Part shown: positions 1 through 9,084 of the stretch, piece after piece
Layout: each line of letters opens with the position of its first letter
Position numbering within the stretch: the stretch's first letter is position 1
From: Adiantum capillus-veneris
Lineage: Eukaryota; Streptophyta; Polypodiopsida; Polypodiales; Pteridaceae
DNA: 58,000 bases
Reading direction: 5' to 3'
NCBI GenBank assembly: GCA_014529385.2
Contig: CM043951.1
Location: 110,092,469 to 110,150,468, forward strand
The notes under the pieces: generated by a model
What the model was told of the DNA's origin: nothing
The model's database searches: none
Seen by the model: the letters and a program-made list of their open reading frames with translations, nothing else
Made by a program: the position numbers and the translations under genes

Positions 1-6
1 CATCGA

Positions 7-1263
7 CTAGCTTCGAGCTTCCTGATAACTTGGATACTTGCTGAGCCATCCATCCCATCTTCTGTCTGCTAAGGTTTCCATCAATGCAGGCTTCAACTCT
101 TGCAAAGCAGCAAGAACATAGTATGCCGTAGCAAACCTTGTTGCGCAAAATATTTGCAGAGATTTATTTGGTGACTTGGTTCGAAAAAGAGCATACGAAA
201 ATTGATGCTCTCTAATGAATTTCACCACATGATTTGCATACAATAAAGTTTGCTTCACACATGCCATTTTACCAATATATTTTAAAATCAAATTTAAAGT
301 GTGAGCTGCACATAGTTCCCAAGAAATCTCCGGATACTTGACTTGAATAGCTCTTCCTGCTCCTTTGTAGTTGGCCACATTGTCTATGACAATAGCAGTC
401 GCATTCTTTGGTCCACCTGCCTTTGCAATTGCACTCTCATACACCCCTGCTAGGTAGGTGATAGTCTTCTCTTTCAATGAGTTGTCAATTGCTTCCACGA
501 ACATAGCCCCTCTAGGGTTAATAATCATTACATTGATTAAAGGTTTTTTCTGACAGTTAGTCCATCCATCCAATGCTATGGTGCATCCATATGCTGGAAA
601 AAACTCTAGGACTGTGTGTTGGAGAATGGCTTCAGTACTGTCTTTGACTTTATCAAGATATTCAGTTCGCATCTTGTTATAGTCAGGAAGCACAAATCCT
701 TTTTTGGATGTACTCATCAAAGCATCTTGAAATATTGGATTGCGCATGACATTGAACGATATGCCACACGCAACAAATGCTTGTGTCCATTTTAAATGCA
801 ACTCAAGCAACCATTGTTTACCTAATGCTTCAGGCATTGTCTGTCCATTGGATGACGGTCTGCCGGATTTGCTTGTGCTAGGAACTCCTCCTGATGTAGA
901 AGCATGTCCATGAAGAGGGTTCAATTGAGAACTTTGATCATTTACTTGAGTGGTACACACCTCTTCTGTTGCCTCATTGCATACAGATGGTTCAATATTC
1001 GCATGAATATCTTTAGAAACATCACCTTTATGTTTAGCTACAAGAATCAACTTTACTTTGCAAGAATACATGGCAATTTTTTCATGAATATTTTTTGGTG
1101 GTGCCCCGCACTTTTCAACATTGCCAGGGACTTTAAACAAATGCTCTTTAATTCTGGTTGCATTACCAGTGAACTCGTGGCCACAAGATTTACATTTCAG
1201 TCGAGATGTATTTCTCCTAGCTTTCAACTCATGCACATAACTCCACTCTTGTCCTTTCACCAT
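7..1263 (-). CDS. hAT transposase with BED zinc finger and DUF659-like domain (C-terminus missing)
   Basis: Likely transposase for the hAT element; it would bind element ends and cut and rejoin DNA in the nucleus. I start it at the Met at 1263 (MVKGQEWSYV), which places a BED-type finger at residues C24, C27, H41 and C52; the open frame extends 19 codons further upstream. Residues about 215-345 hold the DUF659-like core: ALDGWTN, then AIVIDNVANYKGAG and WELCAAHTLNLILK, the usual D...DN...CxxH pattern of plant hAT proteins. The frame ends at TAG (7-9), before the C-terminal hAT dimerisation domain. That stop may be a nonsense mutation or an exon end; the missing part is outside the window. 418 aa compares with about 650-750 aa for complete relatives. 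Confidence 0.82.
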   Translation of the reverse strand: MVKGQEWSYVHELKARRNTSRLKCKSCGHEFTGNATRIKEHLFKVPGNVEKCGAPPKNIHEKIAMYSCKVKLILVAKHKGDVSKDIHANIEPSVCNEATEEVCTTQVNDQSSQLNPLHGHASTSGGVPSTSKSGRPSSNGQTMPEALGKQWLLELHLKWTQAFVACGISFNVMRNPIFQDALMSTSKKGFVLPDYNKMRTEYLDKVKDSTEAILQHTVLEFFPAYGCTIALDGWTNCQKKPLINVMIINPRGAMFVEAIDNSLKEKTITYLAGVYESAIAKAGGPKNATAIVIDNVANYKGAGRAIQVKYPEISWELCAAHTLNLILKYIGKMACVKQTLLYANHVVKFIREHQFSYALFRTKSPNKSLQIFCATRFATAYYVLAALQELKPALMETLADRRWDGWLSKYPSYQEARS

Positions 1264-1565
1264 GATGCACAAAAATAGTTTGCTAGTAAAAACAAAGTCA
1301 ATGATCATTTTCATAATCAAAATCAGTTAAAACATTAAATTAATTTAATTGACAATGATTGAATGAAATTAAAATAATTTAAAACAATGATTGAATAAAA
1401 ATACAATAATAAAAAACAATACCATTGGATTACATATAAATTGCATCGATTTATCTAAAGTGCAAGCTTGTATCTTTAACACATTACGATAATCAATAAT
1501 TACAATTAAATCAAGTATTAAAATGATTATCATTATAAATTACTATACATACAAGAGCTAGAAGT

Positions 1566-2260
1566 GACATTTTTAAATGTCAAAATGATAATCACTTACA
1601 ATACTTGATAATTATCGTATCTATGTAAAGTGCGGACAAAAAGTTCTTACACTTTACCATAGATTTTTAAGCGATTATCTATCTACAATGCGAGCATATG
1701 TATGCTCTCGCACAGTACGGTAGATTTTGTAGTCCAAATAAAGATAAGAGAATATCATTATTTTTGGACATGTTTTTCCTAAATTTTTACTCTAGTGAGA
1801 GCATAGCAGTGTGAATAGCTCTACACAAAACGTAAAAATATAATTTTGTTTCATTATATTCATTTTGAAGTGAGAGAAAATCTCTACACATCAAAATCGA
1901 ACTTTAAATTACATAAAATTAATTTTTATGTAATTATATTTTTAAACTAATTATATATCTCATGTGAGAGTACACTCTACACACAACGATAATATCTTAC
2001 TTTTTTTTTATTAGTCACTTTCAAGTGTCAATTAATTGAACACATTGACAAGTGATTCTTATAATTACAGTTTGTATCAGGTGAGAGATTAAACTCTTCA
2101 CAAAATACAAACTTTCAACTATTTACTAAGTTTTTCAAAACAAATTCATATATTTGAATCACAAAACTTAAAATTCTATTGAATTTTAATTTTTATTGCA
2201 TTCAAATTGTTTTATTTTTTTACAATTTACATTTTTTGATCGTTTGGTGAGAGTACTCAC
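1566..2260. repeat. Array of about eight diverged hairpins upstream of the hAT transposase
   Basis: Short inverted repeats follow one another with a shared core GTGAGAG ... CTCTxCAC. Stems: 1566-1581; 1625-1632 with 1650-1657; 1690-1711 nested in ATCTAC/GTAGAT (1681-1725); 1795-1802 with 1818-1826; 1864-1896; 1964-1982; 2025-2043; 2071-2111; 2247-2260. Loops and outer arms differ but pairing is kept, so the stems were probably conserved. The place, between the transposase start and the element end, suggests subterminal transposase-binding or promoter repeats. This is inference. No coding potential is seen in 1320-2510. Confidence 0.6.
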
Positions 2261-2394
2261 ATGGAAAACACTGACTTTGAAAGCTAGTATGAGGCCTTTC
2301 GCGTGTTGCTATATATACTAACATATTCGATCGTTACAATTTTTGATCGAAAATACTTTCGTTCAAAAATAATTTCGATCGAAAAATCAAGAAG

Positions 2395-2510
2395 TTATAT
2401 GATTGGCCGTTTCTGCTGATGTGGCACCGTATAATACGGCCGTATAATTTAGATAAACGAATAATACGCCCATTATTCGTGTATTATACGTCTCCCGAAT
2501 AACGAATAAT
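2395..2510 (-). repeat. Putative hAT terminal region with ATAATACG/CGAATAAT words
   Basis: The last 110 bases before the gypsy sequence resumes contain ATAATACG at least twice, its inverse CGTATTAT or CGTATAAT several times, and CGAATAAT. On the minus strand the end would begin CATTATTCGTTATTCGG. Such word clusters are typical of hAT subterminal regions. The exact terminal base is not fixed because the partner terminal repeat is outside the window. Confidence 0.45.
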
Positions 2511-2732
2511 GCAACTTAGTTTCCCATTTTTCAAGGCTGTAACCATACCCCATAGCTCTCTCTTTATTTGTGGATAGTTTCTTTGGCGAGCACTTTGTAC
2601 CTTTGCTCCAAATCTTACCACATACCTGCGTCCTTCTTCGTCATCTTGCCCTATAGCCCATCCAATCCCTCTAGGACTGGTGTCTACTGTCAAAATTACT
2701 GGCCTTTGACACTCATAGTCTACCTTTCTCAA
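2511..2732 (-). pseudogene. Gypsy A1 RNase H fragment
   Basis: N-terminal half of the Ty3/gypsy RNase H domain, which removes RNA from the RNA:DNA hybrid during reverse transcription. VDTSPRGIGWAIG supplies the first catalytic Asp and KRELWGMVTALK the Glu. The frame then runs into hAT sequence and the rest of the domain is lost. It overlaps the RT frame end (2713-2732) in a shifted frame. The matching part of A2 is at 46800-47010. Confidence 0.75.
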
Positions 2733-3507
2733 AGTTGGTGCTAACTAGAGCAGCTCCTTTAGCCTTTTCATGGCTTTTACACCATTTAAACTTTTGATTC
2801 TTTCTAAGCAACTGATAAAAAGGATCAGCTACATGTGCATAATATGGAACCCAAATAACATAAAAGACACATGCTCCTAGAAACCTTCTAACCTCAGTGA
2901 TGCTAGTGCATGTTTCTTTCATTATTTGGATGGCATCTACCTTTGTTGGACAAGGTTTCCTACCATATGGCCCACACATGTGTCCCACAATGAGCACTTC
3001 ATTAACACCAAACATAGACTTTTTCCCTGACAAAGTAAGATTCACTTCCTCCAACCTAGACAAAATTTTATCACAATCATTTATGTGATTTACCACAAAC
3101 CTGCGACATCCCCTGAGATCCAAAGCTTCATCTTTGTCACTTTCTTCACATCCTTTGATAGGCAAATCATCAATGAAAGGCATTGTGATTTGAGGAATAA
3201 AGTCACGTAAGACCTTATTCATCCCATTCATCATATGTGCAACCGAGTTGGTTGCTCCCTGTGGCAAGGTACACATCCTTACCAAAACCAAAGGTGTCCT
3301 CATGGTTGTCAAGTCTCTTCTTTTGATTGCAAGCTGAAATTGATCATACCCTGAGTAGAGATCCCCCATTGAGTAGATTGCCCTCCCTGCAAATGCCTCT
3401 GTAAACTCATCGACAATTGGACCTGTACCTACATTTCTAATTGTCACCTTGTTCACTGGTTGCATATCTTGGATGAAGCGTAGAGAACCATTCTTCTTTG
3501 GAACCAT
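2713..3507 (-). pseudogene. Gypsy A1 reverse transcriptase (main part)
   Basis: Reverse transcriptase of the Ty3/gypsy type. In order: VPKKNGSLRFIQDMQPVNK (fingers), GDLYSGYDQFQLA (first catalytic Asp), LPQGATNSV, the FIDD box in MPFIDDLPIKG (catalytic Asp pair), then GVNEVLIVGHMCG and EVRRFLGAC (connection). A stop at 3508-3510 separates it from the N-terminal RT part at 3511-3795. There A2 has Trp in YSNKWF, so TGG has become TAG. The FIQDMQPxNKVTIRN, FIDDxPIKG and IVGxxC pattern is unlike the usual plant Tekay/Del/Reina/Athila RTs and recalls basidiomycete gypsy elements. Confidence 0.85.
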
Positions 3508-3510
3508 GAA

Positions 3511-4294
3511 CTACCTGTTTGAGTATGGAGCACAAGAAGGCTCCAAAATTCCCATTTTGATCTTCTCATTCAGTAGCTCTACTAACTTTGGCAAATGAGC
3601 CTTTGGAACTGGAATAGGCCGGAGATTCCAAGGCACATGAGGTATTGTGAAAATTACCATAGGAGCTACAATAGAAGGATCAACACATCCTATCTCCTGT
3701 GGCTCAAATGAAAAAGCCTTACCATGCTTTGAAAGAATTTCTTTGAAGCATTTTGTCTCCTCCTGTGTTAGAAACTCCTCGCAACCAATCTGCAACTTCT
3801 TGAAAAGACTCCTTTGTGAAGGTATGCCCGATCTGTTTAGGATTCCTTAAATTTGGTTGCAAAGAATCTTGCTCAATCTTTTCCCTGTTGTTGGGTGGTA
3901 AGGGTGAAGCTACTGGTTTTACCTTCTTTGCTACACTCTTGTATTTAGTTTCAACATGGACTTTTGGGCCAACTGTTTGGTTTTCTTTAAAGGCTTCTAT
4001 TACTTCATAAATTTCCATAGAGCATACTTCCACAACTTCATTTTCAAGATGCAAACTAAACTCCATTATAGCATCAAGCTCACCCATAGTATCTACAAAA
4101 TAAACTTGCTCACACAAACCCAAACCATTTTCAGTAGGCTTTAGCAACCCACTCTTTTTCATGCCTATTTGTACATTATGCACATATTGCCTCTCACATC
4201 TCTTCAAATCTTCAAGTTTTGTAAAACATACTGATCCATTCCTTGTTACCAAGGAGCCCGTTGAGAAAGTTTCACCTATTTTTGGATTAGGCAA
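3511..4294 (-). pseudogene. Gypsy A1 protease-RT linker and RT N-terminus (frameshifted)
   Basis: Two overlapping frames (3719-4294 and 3511-3795) cover the region between protease and RT. The first carries an unstructured linker with a basic patch (KSVAKKVKPVASPLPP) and the LRNPKQIGHTFT segment. The second carries LSKHGKAFSFEPQEIGCVDP and IPVPKAHLPKLVELL, the usual entry into gypsy RT (primer-side PxPxP segment). A2 has the same order at 48453-48103 and 48084-47380. A frameshift near 3750-3790 separates the frames here. Confidence 0.7.
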
Positions 4295-4329
4295 AACCCT
4301 TTTTCTTTTTGTACCACTGCAATCCCGCT

Positions 4330-4815
4330 TTACAATGGTACTTGGCCAAAACCGATCATTTCTCTATGATCATGAAACTCTTTGCTCACCTTTGGTAGAG
4401 GATTTTCTCTGAGGTTGTCACGATTTCTTTCATGGTTTACACAAACTGTGAGAAATTGGACAGCTCGTTTACCATCTTTGCTATGTATCGTAGCATATGT
4501 TGAACCATCATCCATTACCTTTGTTTCCATTCGAACTCCCACAATGTAGGGCTGTCCAAGGATGAGATGATATGAAGATGTATCCTGTACAAAGAAGTTT
4601 TGGTCAATCTTTACATCACCTAATGTCACATTCACACCTAGACATGCTGCATACAATTCACCGGATGAATTGTTTGCCACTTTTACCATCCAGCCATGAT
4701 CTGTGTCCATTGGCCATTTGCACTTGTTGTAGAGACTCTTTGACACTATGTTTATTTCTGAACCATGGTCAATCAAGGCAAAAAATGGCTCTTCAAGATC
4801 ACCTACCTTGACCAA
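4330..4815 (-). CDS. Gypsy A1 retropepsin with DHG active-site triad
   Basis: Aspartic protease domain that would mature Gag-Pol inside the particle. The active-site loop reads ALIDHGSEINIVS, so the triad is Asp-His-Gly instead of Asp-Ser/Thr-Gly. The flap-to-C-terminal part carries YHLILGQPYI, the conserved ILG motif. A2 has the same DHG loop (49016-49204), so the change is a family trait and not a private mutation. About 161 aa, longer than a minimal retropepsin, with a basic C-terminal extension. Confidence 0.75.
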   Translation of the reverse strand: MVKVGDLEEPFFALIDHGSEINIVSKSLYNKCKWPMDTDHGWMVKVANNSSGELYAACLGVNVTLGDVKIDQNFFVQDTSSYHLILGQPYIVGVRMETKVMDDGSTYATIHSKDGKRAVQFLTVCVNHERNRDNLRENPLPKVSKEFHDHREMIGFGQVPL

Positions 4816-5412
4816 AGTTTCTGTAGTAGACCTTGCCCAATGACTTCTTGAATAGTAACTCCTAGGAATATCTTAACTTCTGCATCATCATTTGAGAAAT
4901 GCACTTGCTTCACTCTCCCACTAGATTGGTAGCATCCTACCACAGCTCCATCATTCTCCTTATTTTGCAATTGCATCCCTTGTGTCTTCGAGGTTTCCCC
5001 TTCAACCTGTGGACGAGAAACTTCAGCAAGGGTTTGCCTCTTCCTCTTGATGATGTCAATGATCTCCTCATGGAATTCACGCTTTGCAATGCCAAGAACT
5101 TCTCCCAGAGTAAACTCAATCTTGCTATTCAAGATCCTTTCATCCAAGACTTTCTTTCAATCTGTAGCAACCTCAATATCAGATTGTAGTTTATAAGTTG
5201 GGCCTTTTGTCTTACCTTTTGTTGGCTCTTTCTTCTCTCCTATTGTAGAATCCTCCATAAGTACTTTAAGTGGAGATGCTCCTTGTGTTGAGGGTGTCTG
5301 AGAAGGCATTGAGTTGATTCTTCCCCCACTTCTAGAATCTCTTTTTTGATGGTCCTTCATCAGCATTCTCACGTCTGTGCTTCTCTTCTACAATCGCCTC
5401 ATTTTGTTGGCA
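4803..5412 (-). pseudogene. Gypsy A1 Gag-to-protease linker (two frames)
   Basis: Frames 4803-5147 and 5157-5372 encode a low-complexity, basic, Ser/Thr/Gln-rich segment (for example KRKRQTLAEVSRPQVEGE) between the Gag tail and the protease. A2 has the matching segment at 49205-49480. No domain is recognised. It is read as the remains of a continuous gag-pro frame broken by stops or frameshifts at about 5150 and 5390. Confidence 0.55.
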
Positions 5413-6702
5413 TTATGTAATGTAGGCATGCACTGACAATGAGTCCACTGGATCATTCCATCCTATTTCTAGACGTATGCAATCACCTGCTTCATGTAGA
5501 ATCTCTTTTGTAAGATTTCCCTTTTTAGCTAATTGCATGACATTTGGCCAAATTTGACCATGATGGTCATTCACCTCTTCATCACTAAGATGCTCAATTT
5601 TTACTCCATAAGTAGTTGCCTCAACTGAAGAGCTAGCACGATTAGTTGCCATATCTTCACCTAAGGTTTGTATTCCCCCCTTCCCAAAGTTATTTCTCAA
5701 GGGTAGACCTGTCTCCCTTAAGTGGATTTTACCATCCTTAAAAAAGACAACATCTTTTGACAAAGCATCACTAAAATCATCACAATCCCTTCTTATATGG
5801 TGTGTACTATCACACCAAATACATCTATTAACAAACCCTTCTTTGGGCTGTTGTCTTTGCCTAGGAAGTGGCCCTGATGGTTGGCCTTTTTCTTCAAGCT
5901 TTGCAAGCTTCACCTTCAAGTCACGCATTCCCTTCACAAGCTCATCTAGCATGGACTCATCAAACTTAGCAGTGATAAAAGTAGGCTTTACCATTTTGTC
6001 AAAAGTTGAGGTGGAAGGACTTGTAGTGTTTACTACCATCTTGTCCCTTCTTCTTTGTCGTTTGGCAAGCAGTGAGACAGCACCTTCAACCTCATTCCAA
6101 TCGGTCTTTAGTCCTTGCTCAGCGTCTTTATCCTCAAGAAGAAGCTCCAAATTTTCTTAAAACTCTTTACCTGCAGCTTGTAAGAAAAGATCTGTCTTCT
6201 CTTCATCTAGTGTGTCCCTTTCTGTCCTTGTGAGTTGTACATAGCGCCGCTCAAATTCCCTAAGTAGCTCTGTTATTGATAGTCCTTGCTTTGGCTTGAC
6301 TACTCATTCTAAGAATGTCCTTTTGGTCACTCTCTCAGAATCCTCCATGAAATATTCCTCCTTTAAAGCTACTTTGAGTTCTTCCCAATTTCTCCCATGC
6401 CCATCTTTAATTTCCCTAACATGTTCTCTAATTTTTGGAGCAACAACTAGCTCAAAGCTTTGAATCATCTCACCTTCCGACACGCAATGCAGCTCCATCT
6501 CCTTCACATACTCGCGTAAGTACTTGGTTACATCTTTTTCATTGAACTGATCCATTCTGACGACCGCTTGTATGGCCTTTGTTGTTGAAATCTCTCTTCT
6601 TTCAGTAGCATGTTGTTGTTGCATGAACATTGCAAATGCTTGAAACATTTGCATTGTTGCTGGGTCAAAATGCATACCCTCTTCCTCAACATGATCACCC
6701 AT
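5413..6702 (-). pseudogene. Gypsy A1 Gag with CCHC zinc knuckle (two nonsense stops)
   Basis: Capsid/nucleocapsid precursor. I start it at the Met at 6702 (MGDHVEEEGM), just inside the primer-binding site. The capsid part holds FQAFAMFMQQQ, YVKEMELHCV and LKEEYFMEDSERVTKRTFLE, then a stop at 6304-6306 where A2 has Trp (TGG to TGA). A second stop at 6157-6159 replaces Gln of A2 (CAA to TAA). Downstream is a CCHC knuckle CIWCDSTHHIRRDC (spacing 2-4-4) at about 5783-5824. Both stops are G-to-A or C-to-T transitions, as expected for methylation-driven decay. Confidence 0.8.
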
Positions 6703-6738
6703 GGTTACCCACAAACTCTCACCCTGGCAGTTTCACGT

Positions 6739-6755
6739 CCGGTTCACCAAAAACG
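6739..6755 (-). other. A1 primer-binding site, tRNA identity uncertain
   Basis: Directly inside the LTR terminus the minus strand reads TTTTTGGTGAACCGGACG. TGG followed by an acceptor-stem complement is the usual layout. A2 has TTTTTGGTGAACCCAGCG in the same place (50962-50978). The shared TGGTGAACC is not one of the common plant PBS sequences I can name. Confidence 0.55.
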
Positions 6756-6964
6756 TGTCGAGAAATTTGGGGTCTTGCCAGGAAAGCACCGGGCTTTTGG
6801 CTGTGAGAGTTTGTGAGAGAACTCCAAAACTATATGAAGGAGTTAAATCATAGATGCCATGAAGACTAGGGTTTGGAAGGAAGTGCAATCAAAGAAGCCC
6901 CACTCTTTGTCTCTTGTACTCACACACACAAAGAAAGAACACAAAAGAGAGTGTCAAAACAACA

Positions 6965-7262
6965 CAAAGATGAAAACATCAAGGCTATGGTTATATCGTA
7001 TCATGGGTAATATGAAAGGGTTAATAGATGAGTTAATGGCATTCAATCTTGGCCAACCAAATAGGCTATGAATTTTTCTTTGGAATTGTTGTTTTGTGCT
7101 TACCATAATATATATATTTTGTCTAGTGATATAAATCCTCTTGGTTAATAGCAAGATAACTACGCTTACATCAAAAGAAAAGTTATAGTCTATGAGAGGT
7201 AGTATAATGGGATCCGGTGATATAGGTATTTCATTGAGCCTTTCTAGGCCAAAGAGAAACAC
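6965..7262 (-). repeat. Diverged direct duplication inside the LTR, period about 197 bp
   Basis: Segments of roughly 95 bp at about 6968-7063 and 7165-7262 align. Conceptual minus-strand translations run in parallel: LFGWPRLN...PFILPMIRYN and LFGLERLN...PIILPLIDYN. The copies have drifted well apart, so the duplication is old. The open frame here is a consequence of the repeat and is not taken as a gene. Confidence 0.6.
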
Positions 7263-7929
7263 TATATGTTGTTGAAAGTGTATTTTACGGCTAATCTATA
7301 CATTATTTCTAATAGATCGTACAGAGTGAAAGCGATAGAAATTATCATCATGTGGATTATTCATCAAGATAAATCTAGTATGTGAAAAATGTTGATATGA
7401 GAGAAGAGAAGGGAAGAGAAGAGAGGATATTTTCCCTCCGAAGCCCTATTCTTGGCCGTAGGAAATAAGGATACTGCGGGGAGAGATATACCTGTAGCAA
7501 GGAGAACCTAAATTTTTTAGAGAGGATGAATTACTAAGAGTGAGAGAGATAGGTTTGGTTAATGAGATGAGATTAGATATATATATATATGTTGGATTAG
7601 AGATGAAAAAGAAAACAACAAGAAATCAAGAAAACATCAATGTAGAACACATCTTACTTGACAAACCCTTCGGCACCATTATAGATGGAGAGAGAAGAAG
7701 AGGGGAGAATTCAACTTTGATTGATACGCCAAGTCCATGACCTTCTTTGATTATAGTTGATCTTCCAAGGATAGCATGCAAGAATGGCTAGTCTTCCTCT
7801 AGAAGAAAGTGTAGGCTTAGGCTTATGTTAATGGGCAAGTACAATTTGGCATTACTACTCACTCCCTCATGAATTCCTCTCATCAATGGCTTGAATGCTT
7901 GAGTGGTTTCCAAGGAAGAAGAGGTCCCC

Positions 7930-7937
7930 TTTTATAG
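7930..7937 (-). promoter_or_regulatory. LTR TATA box
   Basis: TATAAAAG on the minus strand in CACCTATAAAAGGGGACC, within the shared LTR. The transcription start would lie about 25-30 bp on, near 7900. Its position splits U3 from R-U5 and supports a functional promoter when the element was active. Confidence 0.55.
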
Positions 7938-9070
7938 GTGAAGGGAACCCCCAAGGGTTTACACAAGAAGAGAGGAGCCAATGTGAATAGAAACTGGAAA
8001 AGTTGGAAATGAGTTGTCCCTGCATGATGTGGGCAGACTGGGGTTAAGTATTTTGATCATATCTCCTCAACTGTGGCTCCAAATAAAAAAGTAAAAATAT
8101 GGGCAGAAACGTCAGCTCATTACCTACGACTTTCTTTTTATATGAATTTTCCAATTCGGATTGGAACCTTGTGTAAAAAAATCATTAAAACAGGATACAG
8201 TTTTGGCAGCAAAAGTCTTCTTGTGGTCCCCGTAGCCTAAACTTTTATTTGATTCCAATGGACACCTCATGCCATATGAAAGCATGACATTTCTCCTTGA
8301 TAAAGTTTTGTAATCATGCTTGCAATAATGCATTAAAATAAGTGTATCTTTGAAATCATGCCACCTAGTGTCCCACTAGGATTTGATTCCCTCCTACTAG
8401 CTATTTAAAAAGAAATATAAGAAAAATACATAGAATATATATAGATTGGAAATTACCCTAGATATAGGATCTAGATAGGGTGTGAGATAATAATGAGATG
8501 GTAGAAAGAAATAATCAATTCTTTTGGCCCCAAGTTAAAGAGGCGGAGCTATTGACGCTTTTCCCATAGTACTTTTTCATGGTAAAGTAAGAATATGTTA
8601 CCCTTGAGATAAATAATAGGATGAGATAAAAAGATTATTGTTATACTTACATATGCATATGTACATTATAGGAAATATAATTATGTATCTAAAAAGTTAC
8701 AAGATAGATCTTGTAGCATGTGTTCCCACTATGTACGTGTCATAGCACGACAGCGCATGAAACCTGTTATTTTTTGGCCAAGATCGCCTGCATTGAACTT
8801 TCTAGGCAAGCCGAGAGTTCCACTTCGAAACACTTGACATTTGTACAATTCTAAAGCAAATTTGGCATGATTTAATGTGGTAAAACATGCACAGGTGCCA
8901 CGTCCTTGGCCTCGCGTGCTAGGAAAGGTATGTACACGCTTGTAACCATGGAATTCGTTTTCGCATGTATCACACTATGTACATTGTAGCATTTGGCTCA
9001 AACATCAAAAACATTAAGAGTGAGGTATATATTTTTATTTTTCACATTATGGACGTGCCACAACATGACA

Positions 9071-9084
9071 TACACCCCCTCTAA
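9071..9084 (-). other. A3 polypurine tract
   Basis: Minus strand TTAGAGGGGGTGTA lies directly against the LTR start TGTCATG. A2 has AGAGGGGGTGGA in the same place (45209-45222). This is the plus-strand primer of the upstream element A3 and shows that the LTR at 6756-9070 is the 3' LTR of A3. Confidence 0.7.

Larger units (their letters stand above)
1..2510 (-). mobile_element. hAT-superfamily DNA transposon, 5' half, cut by window edge
   Basis: A cut-and-paste DNA transposon on the minus strand. The transposase lies at 7-1263 and an AT-rich upstream region reaches about 2510. The right boundary is inferred because family-A gypsy RNase H coding starts abruptly at about 2511. The sister copy A2 (46613-47206) continues smoothly through the equivalent point, so the hAT landed inside that gene. 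The other end lies beyond position 1, so the 8-bp target duplication expected of hAT elements cannot be tested. The outer 110 bp repeat ATAATACG/CGTATTAT and CGAATAAT words, which look like subterminal repeats. Confidence 0.72.
2511..9070 (-). mobile_element. Family-A Ty3/gypsy element A1 with 5' LTR, 3' end removed by the hAT insertion
   Basis: Minus-strand LTR retrotransposon. The 5' LTR is 6756-9070, a primer-binding-like site lies at 6739-6755, gag at 5413-6702, protease at 4330-4815, RT at 2713-3795 and the start of RNase H at 2511-2732. Pol order is PR-RT-RH, with integrase missing because the hAT cuts the element at 2511. Sister copies are A2 (44170-51998) and A3 (9071-10395 plus 17878-18076). 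The same LTR also serves as the 3' LTR of A3, so A1 and A3 form a tandem that shares one LTR. Confidence 0.8.
6756..9070 (-). repeat. Shared 2.3-kb LTR: 5' LTR of A1 and 3' LTR of A3
   Basis: Minus-strand LTR with TGTCA ... TCGACA ends. Its inner end meets the A1 primer-binding site and its outer end meets the A3 polypurine tract. The terminal about 330 bp (8740-9070) and the first about 60 bp match A2 LTRs (44170-45208 and 50979-51998), but the middle is 1.3 kb longer. A TATA box (TATAAAAG, 7930-7937 on the minus strand) divides it into U3 (about 1.13 kb) and R-U5 (about 1.15 kb). It contains a short (AT)7 tract at 7577-7590 and an internal duplication at 6965-7262. No gene is supported. Confidence 0.75.

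Noticed and set aside
904-1278. Plus-strand ORF of 124 aa
   Set aside because: Lies antisense to the hAT transposase, whose motifs are clear; it is a shadow frame.
1566-2260. Repeated hairpins as a CRISPR-like array
   Set aside because: Repeats are diverged, spacing is irregular, there is no constant direct repeat or unique spacer, and the context is a plant transposon.
6954-7262. 102-aa reverse ORF as a gene
   Set aside because: It spans the internal LTR duplication and has no motif; the two halves are copies of each other.
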